A stretch of DNA of 64,000 nucleotides from Rhodococcus rhodnii (GTDB lineage Bacteria > Actinomycetota > Actinomycetes > Mycobacteriales > Pseudonocardiaceae): contig JOAA01000025.1 of the NCBI GenBank assembly GCA_000720375.1, forward strand, positions 1 through 64,000, written 5' to 3'. Position numbers and translations under genes: made by a program. The notes below the pieces were generated by a model. The model saw nothing but the letters and a program-made list of their open reading frames with translations. It was not told the DNA's origin and made no database searches. Below, piece by piece: positions 25,554 through 35,504 of the stretch (position 1 is the first letter of the stretch; every line of letters starts with the position of its first letter).

Positions 25554-26761
25554 GGAAACTCCACCGATATCACCGTCGGCCCGCCCATCGGGCTGTCCAC
25601 GGCCACCGTACCGTCCAGCGCTGCCACGCGCCGACGCATCCCGAGGATCCCGGTCCCCTTGGTCTCGTCGACGCCACCGAATCCGTTGTCGGACACCGTG
25701 ATGCGCAGGCACTCATCCCGGGTCACGCGCACCGACGCGCTGGTGGCGTGACTGTGCTTGGCGACGTTCGTCAACGCCTCCGCCACCACGAAGTACGCCG
25801 CCGCCTCGACCGGAGCCGGGACCCGCCCCAGGTCCTCGGTCTCCACCACGGTCGGCACCGGACAACGAGCGCCGAGCGCGGCCAACGCCCCGTCAAGGCC
25901 GCGGTCGGTGAGGATCGGCGGGTACATCGTCCTGATCACGTCGCGCAGCTCCCCCATGGCCTGCTCGGCGCCCTCGCGTGCCTCCCGGACGAGCGACGAC
26001 ACCGGATCCTTCTCGTCCAACGACTTCTCGGCCACCCCCAGCCGCATCGCGATGGACACCAGCCGCGCCTGTGTGCCGTCATGCAGGTCACGCTCGATCC
26101 GGCGCAACTCCGCGTCGTGCGCGTTCACCGCGCCCGCCCTCGTCTCGGTCAGCTGCTCGACCCGCTCGGCCAGCTTCGACGGCGACAGCAGCATCTTCGA
26201 GATGTTCGCGTGCGCCTTCGCCAGCGCAGGCACGCCGAACCAGGCCAGCGCCAGGCCCAGGACCGAGGTGGGCGCGCCGATCACGATCGCCCGGCCGACG
26301 TCCGTGATCGCGATGTCCATGATCCGCGCAGGCTCGTCCGGCGGCATCACCCACCAGAAGAACACCAGGAACGTGCTGAACACGGCGAACGCCGTAAGAA
26401 TCATGCCGAGGAGGCCGAACGCGAACCCGAGGATCATGTTCACGAACAACCAGGCCAGATCGCGCCACGTCGTCTGGTCGGTCACCACCTGACGAACCCG
26501 GTCCAGCACACCGCCTTTCAGCGGCCGGTACTGCGGCGGCACGGATGTGCCGAGCACCCAGCCGACCAGCTGGCGGTGCACGTCGGTCCACAGCCGGATG
26601 GTCATGATGACGATCGGGAAGAGCACGAACCCCAGCCCGGCCACGATCAGCGTGATCACGCTCATCGGCAGCAGCATGAACAACGGCATCGCCACCGGTG
26701 CGCTGATCCCGACCGCGGCCAGGTATCCGACGCTCCGCCCCCATTGCTTCACCATGTCCAT
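25541..26761 (-). CDS. Sensor histidine kinase (HisKA_3 type)
   Basis: 406 residues. Four or more membrane helices lie in the first 180 residues with only short outside loops, resembling the putative sensor domain of actinobacterial NarL-system kinases. The dimerisation motif RRIERDLHDGTQARL puts the phosphorylated His at 227. The ATPase domain has EALTNVAKHSHAT (N box) and SDNGFGGVDETKGTGILGMR (G boxes). It partners with the response regulator overlapping its 3' end. The adjacent ABC ATPase on the same strand suggests sensing of an envelope-active compound, as in BceSR/LiaSR-like systems. That link is inference. Confidence 0.92.
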   Translation of the reverse strand: MDMVKQWGRSVGYLAAVGISAPVAMPLFMLLPMSVITLIVAGLGFVLFPIVIMTIRLWTDVHRQLVGWVLGTSVPPQYRPLKGGVLDRVRQVVTDQTTWRDLAWLFVNMILGFAFGLLGMILTAFAVFSTFLVFFWWVMPPDEPARIMDIAITDVGRAIVIGAPTSVLGLALAWFGVPALAKAHANISKMLLSPSKLAERVEQLTETRAGAVNAHDAELRRIERDLHDGTQARLVSIAMRLGVAEKSLDEKDPVSSLVREAREGAEQAMGELRDVIRTMYPPILTDRGLDGALAALGARCPVPTVVETEDLGRVPAPVEAAAYFVVAEALTNVAKHSHATSASVRVTRDECLRITVSDNGFGGVDETKGTGILGMRRRVAALDGTVAVDSPMGGPTVISVEFPCAL

Positions 26762-26810
26762 GAGTCTGCCCTGGTCATCCGTCCGGCACAGTGGTATGGA
26801 CTACACCCTT

Positions 26811-27569
26811 TCAGGCCGCGCCACGGTCACCAAGATGCGTCATCCGCTCGGCGATCAGCTCCGGCGTCGGCCTGCGCATCTCGCCCGCGAACTGGCCGTC
26901 AGCCAGGAAGACCACGGAGTCCGCGTATGAAGCCGCGACCGGGTCATGCGTGACCATCAGGACCGTCTGACCCATACCCGTGACCACGTGACGCAGCAGC
27001 TCGAGGACCTGACGAGCGGTCCGGGTGTCCAGTGCGCCAGTCGGTTCGTCCGCGAACACCGCGTCGGGCCTGGTCACCAGCGCCCTCGCGATGGCCACGC
27101 GCTGCTGCTGACCACCGGAAAGCTCGCTCGGCAACCGCTTGACGCGATCGTCGAGCCCGACCGCCCTGATCACCTCGGCCAATGCCGCTTTGTCGACACG
27201 CTTGCCCGCGAGCCGCAGCGGAAGCGTGATGTTCTGCTCCACGGTCAGCGTGCTGAGCAGGTTGTACGCCTGGAAGATGAACCCGATCCGCTCGCGGCGC
27301 AACACCGTCAGCTGGGTTTCGCTCATCCCGGACAGCTCGGCGTCGGCCAGCCAGACCTGTCCGCTCGTCGGCCGGTCCAGACCAGCCGCGCAGTGCAGGA
27401 ACGTGCTCTTGCCCGATCCGGACGGCCCCATCACCGCGGTGAAGGTGCCGCGCCGCAGCTCGATGCTGACGTCGCGCAACGCGTGCACGGTCCCCGCGCC
27501 GGTCCCGTACGTCTTGGTGACCCCGCTCATCCTCAACGCCGGCATCATCGTCATCACCTGTGAGTTCAT
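26811..27569 (-). CDS. MacB/LolD-type ABC transporter ATP-binding protein, no permease adjacent
   Basis: About 252 residues from ATG 27569; nearby ATGs up to twenty codons either side are possible and no clear ribosome site decides. Walker A MGPSGSGKST, Q loop, signature ELSGGQQQRVAIARAL, Walker B AVFADEPTGALD and His switch VTHDP are all present, with the FtsX-partner type sequence typical of LolD/MacB/SalX ATPases. Such ATPases work with a large FtsX-like permease that is normally the next gene. Here both neighbours are unrelated. It is transcribed toward the two-component genes and may be cotranscribed with them. Confidence 0.88.
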   Translation of the reverse strand: MNSQVMTMMPALRMSGVTKTYGTGAGTVHALRDVSIELRRGTFTAVMGPSGSGKSTFLHCAAGLDRPTSGQVWLADAELSGMSETQLTVLRRERIGFIFQAYNLLSTLTVEQNITLPLRLAGKRVDKAALAEVIRAVGLDDRVKRLPSELSGGQQQRVAIARALVTRPDAVFADEPTGALDTRTARQVLELLRHVVTGMGQTVLMVTHDPVAASYADSVVFLADGQFAGEMRRPTPELIAERMTHLGDRGAA

Positions 27570-27640
27570 GCCGGTAACGCTATTGAGGACGAGCGGGCCC
27601 GAGAATGGCTCAAACACCCGGGTCCGTCGGGGGGTTATCC

Positions 27641-28474
27641 CTACCCTTTCTGGAAGTCGGCCACCTTCGCCGCGTACTCGTCGAGCAGCCGCAGGGTCTC
27701 GTCACGCGGCCGTGACGGCAGGAACAGGCCGAGGCGTTCGAAGCCGAGGCCCTGGTACGAAGCCCACAGATCGAGGTCCTTCGGCGCACCGAACATGCTG
27801 ACCGGCACGTCACGGTTCGCGGCGTCCCGGATCTGCGCGATCCGCTTGGTCAAGCGCTCGACCGGGAGCGGGTTGGACAGCCAGCCCGCGTCGTGCTTGA
27901 TCACGCGCCGCACGGTCGCGTCGGAGTCGCCGCCGATGTAGATCGGTGGGTGTGGTTGCTGGACCGGCTTCGGGCGGATGTGCACGGGGTCGAAGTCGAC
28001 GAGTTTGCCGTGGTACTCCGCCGGTTCGTCGGCCCACAGCGCCTTGATCGCCTCGATCCGCTCGTCCAGCAGCCTGCCGCGCGTCGACGGGTCGGTGCCG
28101 TGGTTGCGCATCTCCTCGATGTTCCAGCCCGCGCCGACACCGAACACGAAGCGGCCCGCGGAGATCAGGTCGATCGTGGCGGCTTCCTTGGCCGTGACGA
28201 TCGGGTCGCGCTGGATCAGCAGGGTGATCCCGGTGAACAGCAGGATCTTCTCGGTGACCGCGGCCGCGGCGCCGAGCGTGACGAACGGGTCGAGGGTCTT
28301 GTAGTAGACCGGCGGCAGGTCACCGCCGCCTGGATACGGGGTCGCACGGCTGGCCGGGATGTGCGTGTGCTCGGCGATGATCAGCGAGTCGAAGCCGCGT
28401 TCCTCGATCGCGCGGCCGAGATCGGCCGGGCCGATGGCGTCGTCGGTGACGAACGTGGAAATCCCGAACTGCAT
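27641..28474 (-). CDS. LLM-class F420-dependent oxidoreductase
   Basis: 277 residues from ATG 28474. It has the bacterial luciferase-like TIM barrel: MQFGISTFVTDDAIG at the start, SLIIAEHTHIP, LLFTGITLLIQRDPI, GRFVFGVGAGWNIEEMRNHG and PIYIGGDSDATVRRVI. These match the subgroup of TIGR-type F420 oxidoreductases that lack the flavin signature of luciferase proper. It would use reduced F420 or flavin on an unknown substrate. It sits just downstream of meaB on the same strand and may share a transcript, though the 31-base gap leaves this open. Confidence 0.85.
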   Translation of the reverse strand: MQFGISTFVTDDAIGPADLGRAIEERGFDSLIIAEHTHIPASRATPYPGGGDLPPVYYKTLDPFVTLGAAAAVTEKILLFTGITLLIQRDPIVTAKEAATIDLISAGRFVFGVGAGWNIEEMRNHGTDPSTRGRLLDERIEAIKALWADEPAEYHGKLVDFDPVHIRPKPVQQPHPPIYIGGDSDATVRRVIKHDAGWLSNPLPVERLTKRIAQIRDAANRDVPVSMFGAPKDLDLWASYQGLGFERLGLFLPSRPRDETLRLLDEYAAKVADFQKG

Positions 28475-28505
28475 CAGGTGACTCCGTCCTGTCGGTCTCC
28501 CAGTT

Positions 28506-29480
28506 TCACGACACCGGATCGGTCCGCGGTATTCCCGCGATCAACTGGTCAGCGGCAACGTACGGGTCCATGTCGCCCGCCGCCACCCGCTTTGCCAAGG
28601 CGGCAAGGACATCGTGGCCGCGTCCTTCGAACCCGGCGCGCACGGCTTCCAGCGCGATCGCTTCGACCTCGGCCTGTGCCCGCCGGTGCCGCCGCTGCTC
28701 GAGCTCGCCGTGGTCGACCAGCCATTGGTGGTGCGCGTCCAACGCCGTGACGACCTCGTCCACACCATCCATTGTGGACGCGATGGTCCGGACGATCGGC
28801 TGACGCCACGAGGCGCCGCCGACCCCTCGACGGGCCATCGCGACCATGTTCTTCAGATCCCGCACGGTCGCTTCGGCGCCGTCCCGGTCCGCCTTGTTCA
28901 CCACGAACACGTCGGCGATCTCCAGGATCCCGGCTTTCGCCGCCTGGATGCCGTCGCCCATTCCCGGGGCCAGCAAGACAACCGTTGTGTCGGCGAGCGA
29001 TACGACGTCTACTTCGGACTGTCCAACCCCGACAGTCTCGATCAGCACGACGTCGAAGCCCGCCGCGTCAAGCACTCTGAGCGCTTGGGGTGTCGCCCAC
29101 GACAATCCGCCGAGGTGCCCGCGAGTTGCCATCGAACGGATGAAAACACCGGGATCGGTGGCGTGTTCCTGCATCCTGATCCGGTCACCCAGCAGCGCAC
29201 CGCCGGAGAACGGCGACGACGGGTCGACCGCGAGCACGCCGACGCGTTTGCCTTGCCGGCGCAGGGAAGTCACGAGCGCGGACGTGGATGTCGACTTGCC
29301 GACACCGGGCGGACCGGTCAGCCCGATGACCCGGGCATGACCGGAGAAAGGTGCCAGCGCGGCAGCCACTTCACGCAGCTGCGGGCTGGCGTCCTCGACG
29401 AGCGAGATCAATCTGGCGATCGCGCGCGGCTGTCCTTCCCGCGCGCGATCGACCAGATCGTTCACATCAGTTGGGGACAC
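28506..29480 (-). CDS. meaB: MeaB: GTPase chaperone of acyl-CoA mutases
   Basis: 324 residues. GTG 29480 overlaps the thiolase gene by 14 bases; GTG 29465 is an alternative. G1 [34 protein letters not shown] region (the MeaB/ArgK hallmark), G3-like [12 protein letters not shown] and G4 VVNKAD are all seen. MeaB/ArgK proteins load and protect the adenosylcobalamin of methylmalonyl-CoA-type mutases by GTP hydrolysis. It lies in the cluster with thiolase, epimerase and crotonyl-CoA carboxylase/reductase, and its likely client, a MeaA-type mutase, is encoded 30 kb away at 59256-61250. Confidence 0.93.
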   Translation of the reverse strand: MSPTDVNDLVDRAREGQPRAIARLISLVEDASPQLREVAAALAPFSGHARVIGLTGPPGVGKSTSTSALVTSLRRQGKRVGVLAVDPSSPFSGGALLGDRIRMQEHATDPGVFIRSMATRGHLGGLSWATPQALRVLDAAGFDVVLIETVGVGQSEVDVVSLADTTVVLLAPGMGDGIQAAKAGILEIADVFVVNKADRDGAEATVRDLKNMVAMARRGVGGASWRQPIVRTIASTMDGVDEVVTALDAHHQWLVDHGELEQRRHRRAQAEVEAIALEAVRAGFEGRGHDVLAALAKRVAAGDMDPYVAADQLIAGIPRTDPVS

Positions 29481-30651
29481 GGATGATCAGCGCGTCACCC
29501 TGGCCGCCGCCACCACACAACGCCGCGGCACCAACGCCGCCGCCCCGGCGCTTCAGCTCCAGCGCCAGGTGCAGCGCGAGCCGCGCACCGGACATGCCGA
29601 TCGGGTGGCCGAGCGCGATCGCGCCGCCGTTGACGTTCACCTTGTCCGCGCTGATCCCGAGGTGGTCGGTGGAGACCAGGCCGACAGCGGCGAAGGCCTC
29701 GTTGATCTCGACGAGGTCGAGGTCCTCGGCGGTGATGTTCTCCTTGGCCAGCGCGGCTTTGATCGCGTTCGACGGCTGCTCGTGCAGGCTCGCGTCCGGG
29801 CCCGCGACGACGCCGTGTGCGCCGATCTCGGCCAGCCAGGTCAGGCCCAGCTCCTCGGCCTTGGCCTTGCTCATCACCACAACCGCCGCGGCACCGTCGG
29901 AAATCGGCGACGAGGAGCCCGCGGTGATCGTGCCGTCGCTGGCGAACGCGGGACGCAGCCTGCCGAGCGTCTCCACCGAGGTGTCGCCGCGGACGCCCTC
30001 GTCGGTGTCGACGACCAGCGGGCCGCCCTTCCGCTGCGGCACCGACACCGGGACGATCTCCTCGGCGAAGTAGCCGTTCTTCTGCGCGGCGGCGGCACGC
30101 TGGTGCGAACGGACCGCGAACTCGTCCTGCTGCTCGCGCGTCACGCTGTACCGCGAGTTGTACTTCTCGGTCGACGCACCCATGGCCACCTGGTCGAACG
30201 CACAGAACAGACCGTCGTGCGCCATGTGGTCCATCATGGTCACGTCGCCGTACTTGTACCCGCCGCGCGACTTGGACAGCAGGTGCGGCGCCTGCGTCAT
30301 CGACTCCTGGCCACCGGCGACGATGATGTCGAACTCGCCTGCCCGGATCAGCTGATCCGCCAGTGCGATCGCGTCAAGGCCCGACAGGCAGACCTTGTTG
30401 ATGGTCAACGCGGGCACGCTCATCGGGATGCCCGCGGCGGCCGCGGCCTGGCGCGCCGGGATCTGGCCCGCGCCCGCGGTCAGCACCTGACCCATGATCA
30501 CGTACTGCACCTGCTCAGGCGCAACGCCTGCCCGCTCGAGCGCTCCCTTGATCGCGAAGCCGCCGAGCTGTGCGCCGGAGAAATCCTTGAGCTGCCCGAG
30601 CAGCCGCCCCATGGGGGTGCGGGCTCCAGCGACGATGACGGAACCGGACAC
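29467..30651 (-). CDS. Acetyl-CoA acetyltransferase (thiolase)
   Basis: 394 residues. GTG 30651 has TTGGAGG six bases ahead and gives the standard [16 protein letters not shown] start; longer frames have no ribosome site. Catalytic Cys88 lies in [13 protein letters not shown], the His of INEAFAAV follows, and [17 protein letters not shown] holds the second His/Gly region. It makes acetoacetyl-CoA from two acetyl-CoA (biosynthetic thiolase) or the reverse. It overlaps meaB downstream and is divergent from the epimerase gene, placing it in the proposed ethylmalonyl-CoA or polyhydroxybutyrate entry. Confidence 0.93.
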   Translation of the reverse strand: MSGSVIVAGARTPMGRLLGQLKDFSGAQLGGFAIKGALERAGVAPEQVQYVIMGQVLTAGAGQIPARQAAAAAGIPMSVPALTINKVCLSGLDAIALADQLIRAGEFDIIVAGGQESMTQAPHLLSKSRGGYKYGDVTMMDHMAHDGLFCAFDQVAMGASTEKYNSRYSVTREQQDEFAVRSHQRAAAAQKNGYFAEEIVPVSVPQRKGGPLVVDTDEGVRGDTSVETLGRLRPAFASDGTITAGSSSPISDGAAAVVVMSKAKAEELGLTWLAEIGAHGVVAGPDASLHEQPSNAIKAALAKENITAEDLDLVEINEAFAAVGLVSTDHLGISADKVNVNGGAIALGHPIGMSGARLALHLALELKRRGGGVGAAALCGGGGQGDALIIRVPN

Positions 30652-30797
30652 AACTGCCTCCAACACAAGATGCGAGCGCTCGTTAACCTGACGATACCTA
30701 TGGGTATCCCTCTGCACCGATTCCGTGTGAAGGACTGTGTCGCGCACACCACACAACCGTCGCGCGCGGCTTCGGGAACGTGCTTACTCTCTTTGTC

Positions 30798-31241
30798 ATG
30801 CCAGATCACGCCGCAGCCAAGGTCACTGCGATCGACCACGTCGGCATCGCGGTACCCGACCTCGACGAGGCCATCGCGTTCTACCAGGAGACATTCGGGC
30901 TCGTGGTGGCCGCGACCGAGGTCAACGAACAACAAGGCGTCCGCGAGGCCATGCTGCGCGCACCGGGCGACGACGGCTCCGGCACGGCGATCCAACTGCT
31001 CGCCCCGCTGACCCCCGACTCGACCATCGGCAAGTTCCTGGCCAAGCGCGGCCCTGGCTTGCAACAGCTCGCGTACCGCGTCGAAGACGTCGACGAGGCG
31101 TCGGAGGCGATTCGCGGCAAGGGGCTCGACCTGCTGTACGAGGCGCCGGTGCACGGCACGGAAAACAGCCGGGTCCAGTTCGTCCACCCCAAGTCGACCG
31201 GTGGCGTGCTGGTCGAATTGGTGGAGCCGGATAAACACTGA
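30798..31241 (+). CDS. mce: Methylmalonyl-CoA epimerase
   Basis: 147 residues from ATG 30798. A glyoxalase/VOC fold with metal ligands: IDHVGIAVPDLDEAIAFY at the start, GKFLAKRGPGLQQLAYRVED in the middle, and VQFVHPKSTGGVLVELVEP at the end, matching methylmalonyl-CoA epimerases in length and motif. It interconverts the 2R and 2S forms, linking the mutase reaction with carboxylase chemistry. Divergent from the thiolase-meaB pair over a 146-base spacer and followed by ccr. Confidence 0.92.
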   Translation: MPDHAAAKVTAIDHVGIAVPDLDEAIAFYQETFGLVVAATEVNEQQGVREAMLRAPGDDGSGTAIQLLAPLTPDSTIGKFLAKRGPGLQQLAYRVEDVDEASEAIRGKGLDLLYEAPVHGTENSRVQFVHPKSTGGVLVELVEPDKH

Positions 31242-31330
31242 ATCGGTCCGGGTGGCGCAGGTCTCACATTTGTGGTGATCTCCGATTACCCGTGGGTAAC
31301 CTCCGGAAATCACGACGTTGGAGGTCAGGC

Positions 31331-32662
31331 GTGGAAAAGATCCGTGACGCCATTCTTTCGGGTGACTTGTCCGCCGTCGGCGGTCTGGATGTGCCGGATC
31401 ACTATCGAGCGGTAACCGTGCACGCCGACGAAGTGGAAATGTTCGCGGGACTGCCCACCCCGGACAAGGACCCACGGAAATCGCTGCACGTCGAGGACGT
31501 CGCGACGCCCGAGCTGGGCCCGGGCGAGGCGCTGGTCGCGGTGATGGCATCGGCGATCAACTACAACACGGTGTGGACCTCGATCTTCGAGCCACTGGAC
31601 ACCTTCGGCTTCCTGCGCCGCTACGGCAAGACGTCCGAGCTGGCCAAACGCCACGATTTGCCTTACCACGTCGTGGGTTCCGACCTGGCCGGCGTGGTCC
31701 TGCGCACGGGTCCCGGTGTGGGCGCGTGGAAGCCGGGCGACGAGGTCGTGGCGCACTGCCTGTCGGTGGAGCTGGAGCACCCGGACGGCCACAACGACAC
31801 GATGCTGGACCCGGAGCAGCGGATCTGGGGCTTCGAAACGAACTTCGGCGGCCTCGCCGAGCTCGCGCTGGTGAAGTCCAACCAGCTGATGCCCAAGCCT
31901 GCCCACCTGACGTGGGAGGAAGCGGCGTCCCCCGGGCTGGTCAACTCGACGGCGTACCGCCAGCTGGTGTCCCAGAACGGCGCCGCGATGAAGCAGGGCG
32001 ACACTGTGCTGATCTGGGGCGCCTCCGGCGGTCTTGGCTCGTATGCGACCCAGTTCGCGTTGAACGGCGGCGCGACCCCGGTGTGCGTCGTGTCGAGCCC
32101 GGCGAAAGCCGAGATCTGCCGCCGAATGGGCGCGGAATTGATCATCGACCGGTCAGCTGAGGACTATCAGTTCTGGTCGGACGAGAACACCCAAAACCCG
32201 CGGGAATGGAAGCGTCTTGGCGCCAAGATCCGGGAACTGACCGGCGGTGACGACCCGGACATCGTTTTCGAGCACCCCGGCAGGGAAACCTTCGGCGCAA
32301 GCGTTTACGTGACCAAGCGCGGCGGCACGATCGTGACATGTGCGTCGACTTCGGGCTTCATGCACCAATACGACAACAGGTATCTGTGGATGCACCTCAA
32401 GCGGATCGTCGGCTCGCATTTCGCGAACTACCGCGAGGCGTCGGAGGCGAACCGGCTGATCGCCAAGGGCAAGATCCACCCGACCCTGTCGAAGGTCTAT
32501 TCGATGGAGGAGACCGGGCAGGCGGCGTATGACGTGCACCGCAACGCCCACCAGGGCAAGGTGGGCGTGCTGTGCCTGGCGCCATCCGAAGGCCTCGGCG
32601 TGCGAGACGAGGAGATGCGCGCCAAGCACATCGGCGCCATCAACAATTTCCGCGGCGTCTGA
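31331..32662 (+). CDS. ccr: Crotonyl-CoA carboxylase/reductase
   Basis: 443 residues. GTG 31331 has TTGGAGGTCA just upstream. It is a medium-chain dehydrogenase with the long Ccr-specific N-terminus (AVTVHADEVEMFAGLPTPDK), INYNTVWTSIFEPLDTFGFL, YHVVGSDLAGVVLRTGPGV, the NADPH site TVLIWGASGGLGSYATQFA, and the late HPGRETFGASVYVTKRGG and MHLKRIVGSHFANYREA. Ccr reductively carboxylates crotonyl-CoA to ethylmalonyl-CoA, the hallmark step of the ethylmalonyl-CoA pathway and a source of extender units for polyketides. It is probably cotranscribed with the epimerase gene. Confidence 0.95.
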   Translation: MEKIRDAILSGDLSAVGGLDVPDHYRAVTVHADEVEMFAGLPTPDKDPRKSLHVEDVATPELGPGEALVAVMASAINYNTVWTSIFEPLDTFGFLRRYGKTSELAKRHDLPYHVVGSDLAGVVLRTGPGVGAWKPGDEVVAHCLSVELEHPDGHNDTMLDPEQRIWGFETNFGGLAELALVKSNQLMPKPAHLTWEEAASPGLVNSTAYRQLVSQNGAAMKQGDTVLIWGASGGLGSYATQFALNGGATPVCVVSSPAKAEICRRMGAELIIDRSAEDYQFWSDENTQNPREWKRLGAKIRELTGGDDPDIVFEHPGRETFGASVYVTKRGGTIVTCASTSGFMHQYDNRYLWMHLKRIVGSHFANYREASEANRLIAKGKIHPTLSKVYSMEETGQAAYDVHRNAHQGKVGVLCLAPSEGLGVRDEEMRAKHIGAINNFRGV

Positions 32663-32665
32663 GGG

Positions 32666-34111
32666 TTACCGGCTGATCAACGGCAGGGCCGCGAACGTGT
32701 GGTCCTGCCAGATCAGCCGTGACGCCTCCTCCGGGTATTTGGTGACGGTCGGCCGCACGTCGAAGATCTGCGTCAGGCGCTTGTCGGCGTCGTACGCGGG
32801 CCATCCGGGGTTGCCGTACTTCGCGAACGCCGTCCACGCCGCGCGCATATGGGCGGACAGTGTTTCAGCTTCCGGAGCGCCGTTGATCAGCATCGCGGGC
32901 TGGCCCTTGTCGAGGTTCCCGAAGACAAGGGGGACGTCGAGGCCGTGGCACGCGCCGCCCATGGTCGGGGAGTTCCAGGTCAGCTCGTAGAGGTATGCCC
33001 GGCCGCCTCCTTTGACCTGCGCTTCGGCGAGGTGGAACGACGGCATGCGGAAGAGCCAGTCACTGTGGACGAGTTCGTACAGCTCTTCCGGCTCTGCGTC
33101 TGGGTATTGGCGTGGGGCGAAGATCTCGAGTGCGGTCGCTGCCTGCTCCTCGGTCACTTCGCCGAGCATGCCTTCGATCGCGGTGAACAGCCGCTGCTCG
33201 TCGCGGGTGTGTCCGACGATGAGGTCGATGTTTTTCGCGGCGCCGTCTCGCAGGGCTTGCCAAGGGGTGGTGGGCAGGACATCTCCGTCGACCACGGGCG
33301 AGAACGGGATCGACCGGTGCGCAGGCTTTCCCCAACGATCCGTGTATTCGGTGATCTTCGCGGTGAGCACGTCCGCGGCGGCGGACAGCCCATGCGGGTC
33401 CACAGTAGACAGATCGGCCACGGTTGGCTTTCGGCCGAGTTCCGCGGCGCAGACGGTGGCGATGTCTTGGGCGAGCTCCGGCGTGAAAAACGTGCCCGCC
33501 ACGCTTTGCGCGATGGCCCTGTGGAAAAGCCCTTTCGCACGCGGCATCGCCAGCAGGGCCGCGACCGATCCACCGCCTGCGGACTGGCCGAAGATCGTGA
33601 CATGTCCGGGGTCGCCGCCGAACTCGTGGATGTTGTCCCGTACCCATTCGAGCGCCGCGACTTGGTCGAGCAGGCCTCGGTTGGCCGGTGCGCCTTCGAT
33701 CTGGGCGAAACCTTCGATGCCCACGCGGTAGTTGAACGTGACCACTACGACGCCTGCTTGGGCGAGGCGCGCGCCGTCGTACTCGGGAAGGCTGGACATG
33801 CCGAGGATGTAGGCGCCGCCCGGGATCCACACCATGACGGGCAGATCGGTGCCTGGGGGCGACCAGACGTTGACCGTGAGCCAGTTGTCGTCGTCCTGGA
33901 TGAGGGCGTCCATGCCGAAGAAACCGGCTTGGGGCGCGGGCGGACCGAACTGCGTGGCATCCCGAACCCCGTCCCAGGCCTTCGCTGGCCGCGGTGCGGC
34001 GAATCGCAACTCGCCAACCGGCGGCTCGGCGAACGGGATGCCACGGAAGACCGCCACGCCCTCCTCGGTGGTGCCCCGCACTTTCCCAGCCGCCGCGCGG
34101 ACTTCGGTCAT
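32666..34111 (-). CDS. Type B carboxylesterase
   Basis: 481 residues from ATG 34111 (AGAGAGGA ahead; an in-frame ATG 14 codons upstream lacks a ribosome site). Early motif VAVFRGIPFAEPPVGELRF, oxyanion loop WIPGGAYILG, nucleophile Ser in TIFGQSAGGGSVAALLA, and a His near GGACHGLDVPLVFGNL fit the alpha/beta-hydrolase para-nitrobenzyl esterase family. No signal peptide, so it is cytoplasmic. It is tail-to-tail with ccr, three bases apart. The substrate is unknown; esters or drugs are usual. Confidence 0.92.
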   Translation of the reverse strand: MTEVRAAAGKVRGTTEEGVAVFRGIPFAEPPVGELRFAAPRPAKAWDGVRDATQFGPPAPQAGFFGMDALIQDDDNWLTVNVWSPPGTDLPVMVWIPGGAYILGMSSLPEYDGARLAQAGVVVVTFNYRVGIEGFAQIEGAPANRGLLDQVAALEWVRDNIHEFGGDPGHVTIFGQSAGGGSVAALLAMPRAKGLFHRAIAQSVAGTFFTPELAQDIATVCAAELGRKPTVADLSTVDPHGLSAAADVLTAKITEYTDRWGKPAHRSIPFSPVVDGDVLPTTPWQALRDGAAKNIDLIVGHTRDEQRLFTAIEGMLGEVTEEQAATALEIFAPRQYPDAEPEELYELVHSDWLFRMPSFHLAEAQVKGGGRAYLYELTWNSPTMGGACHGLDVPLVFGNLDKGQPAMLINGAPEAETLSAHMRAAWTAFAKYGNPGWPAYDADKRLTQIFDVRPTVTKYPEEASRLIWQDHTFAALPLISR

Positions 34112-34362
34112 CACAACGTCCTCTCTCCAGGCTTGCGGCTGGGGATCTTCCACGCGTGATCTCGGGGCGCGCCAACCATTTACCGACCGCCCCGAGCCAC
34201 CTGCCTGAGCCAGTCATCGCAGCCGGTTCTCCCCCCGGACCACCTCTGACCTGGCCGAACACCAAAACTGTCGGTCCCCTGCGGTAACGTGAAAATTAGG
34301 GGTTCCCCCATGGGAATTGTTGTTGCAGTGAAGTGCGCCCTTTGGGCTGCGCCTTTGGGGCC

Positions 34363-35364
34363 TCAGGAAGTGGTGAGCGGCCGGAGGATCGCCTCGACGT
34401 CACCACAATCCGGGCTGTCGCGGCACCACTCCAGCGGGGTGCGATGGCTCTGTGGATCACGCACGTTCGGGTCCGCACCATGGGCCAGCAGCCGCCGAAC
34501 GCTCTCCGCCCTGCCGCTGCCCGCCGCGATATGCAGCGGCATCCGCTGCCACTCCGCGTCGGCCTCATTGACCGGAGTCCCGGCGGCGACGAGCTGGTCA
34601 ATAACTTCCAGCCGTTCGTGGTCCGCAGCGAAAACCAAAGCCCGCAGCCGGTTCTGCAGCGGGAACTGGCCAGGCGGCCAGCCCGCAAGGTCACCAGCCG
34701 CGGCAGCCATTTCCAGGCTGTCGATCCGGGCACCCGAAGCCACGAGCAAATCGACCACCTCGGTCATGCCGAAAACCGCCGCGTGATGCAACGCCGTGCC
34801 GCCCGGCACGCCGCCGGAGTCGGCCGCGGACACAGCCTCGATGTCCGCACCCGCGTCGATCAGCACACGAGCGACCTCGGCGTCCCCGTAACTCGCCGCG
34901 GTGATCAGTGGAGTCTCGCTGTCGCCGGGATGCCCGTCGACGGGCGCACCCGCGTTGATCAAGGCCTTGGCAATGGTGCCGGTGCCTGGCAACTCACGTG
35001 GCAAGCCCAGTCGTGCGCTGTCGAAACGCAGCATCGCCATGTAGCCGAGGACGTCAGCGCCTTTCTGGTGATCGCACCAGTGCTCCATCTTGGTCGTGGC
35101 CAGCGCGGGATGCTCGGCCAGCAACCTGGCCAGCCGGGACAGATCCCTGCTGTTGAACACGTCCCGCCGTTCCACTTCCAGCTTCAGTTTGGTCCAGCTC
35201 GCGAAGCCGTATTCACGGGCGATCGCCAGCTGCGCCGAGGCCAGAATCACCGGCGGGGCGATCCGGCGAAGCGCGTCGTGGTCGCCGCGTTTCGCGGCAC
35301 GCAGCAGGTCTTTGGCCTGATGCCGCAACTGGGTCATGTTCGGCCGGGCCGGGAGGTACTGCAT
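34363..35364 (-). CDS. Ankyrin-repeat protein
   Basis: 333 residues from ATG 35364 with AAGGAG eight bases ahead. The N-terminus has a basic helical segment (LRHQAKDLLRAAKRGDHDAL, then EYGFASWTKLKLEVE) often found before ankyrin repeats in actinomycete proteins. Ankyrin units lie at about 145-180 (SETPLITAASYGDAEVARVL), 188-220 (GGTALHHAAVFGMTEVVDLL), a spaced unit near 255, and 280-320 (MPLHIAAGSGRAESVRRLL). It is a cytoplasmic protein-binding scaffold with unknown partner. The 250 bases before 34363 hold no gene. Confidence 0.88.
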   Translation of the reverse strand: MQYLPARPNMTQLRHQAKDLLRAAKRGDHDALRRIAPPVILASAQLAIAREYGFASWTKLKLEVERRDVFNSRDLSRLARLLAEHPALATTKMEHWCDHQKGADVLGYMAMLRFDSARLGLPRELPGTGTIAKALINAGAPVDGHPGDSETPLITAASYGDAEVARVLIDAGADIEAVSAADSGGVPGGTALHHAAVFGMTEVVDLLVASGARIDSLEMAAAAGDLAGWPPGQFPLQNRLRALVFAADHERLEVIDQLVAAGTPVNEADAEWQRMPLHIAAGSGRAESVRRLLAHGADPNVRDPQSHRTPLEWCRDSPDCGDVEAILRPLTTS

Positions 35365-35504
35365 GACGTCTCCTTCGTAGCCCCGTGGTCCGCGTCGGGG
35401 TCGAAAGAGGCCGTCATGGGTAGCTACTCATGCACAGCGGAGGTGGACTCTGTCCTGCCCGCGGACCCGGCGGCGCCCTCCAGCGCTCACCGGGCCAGTG
35501 TAAA

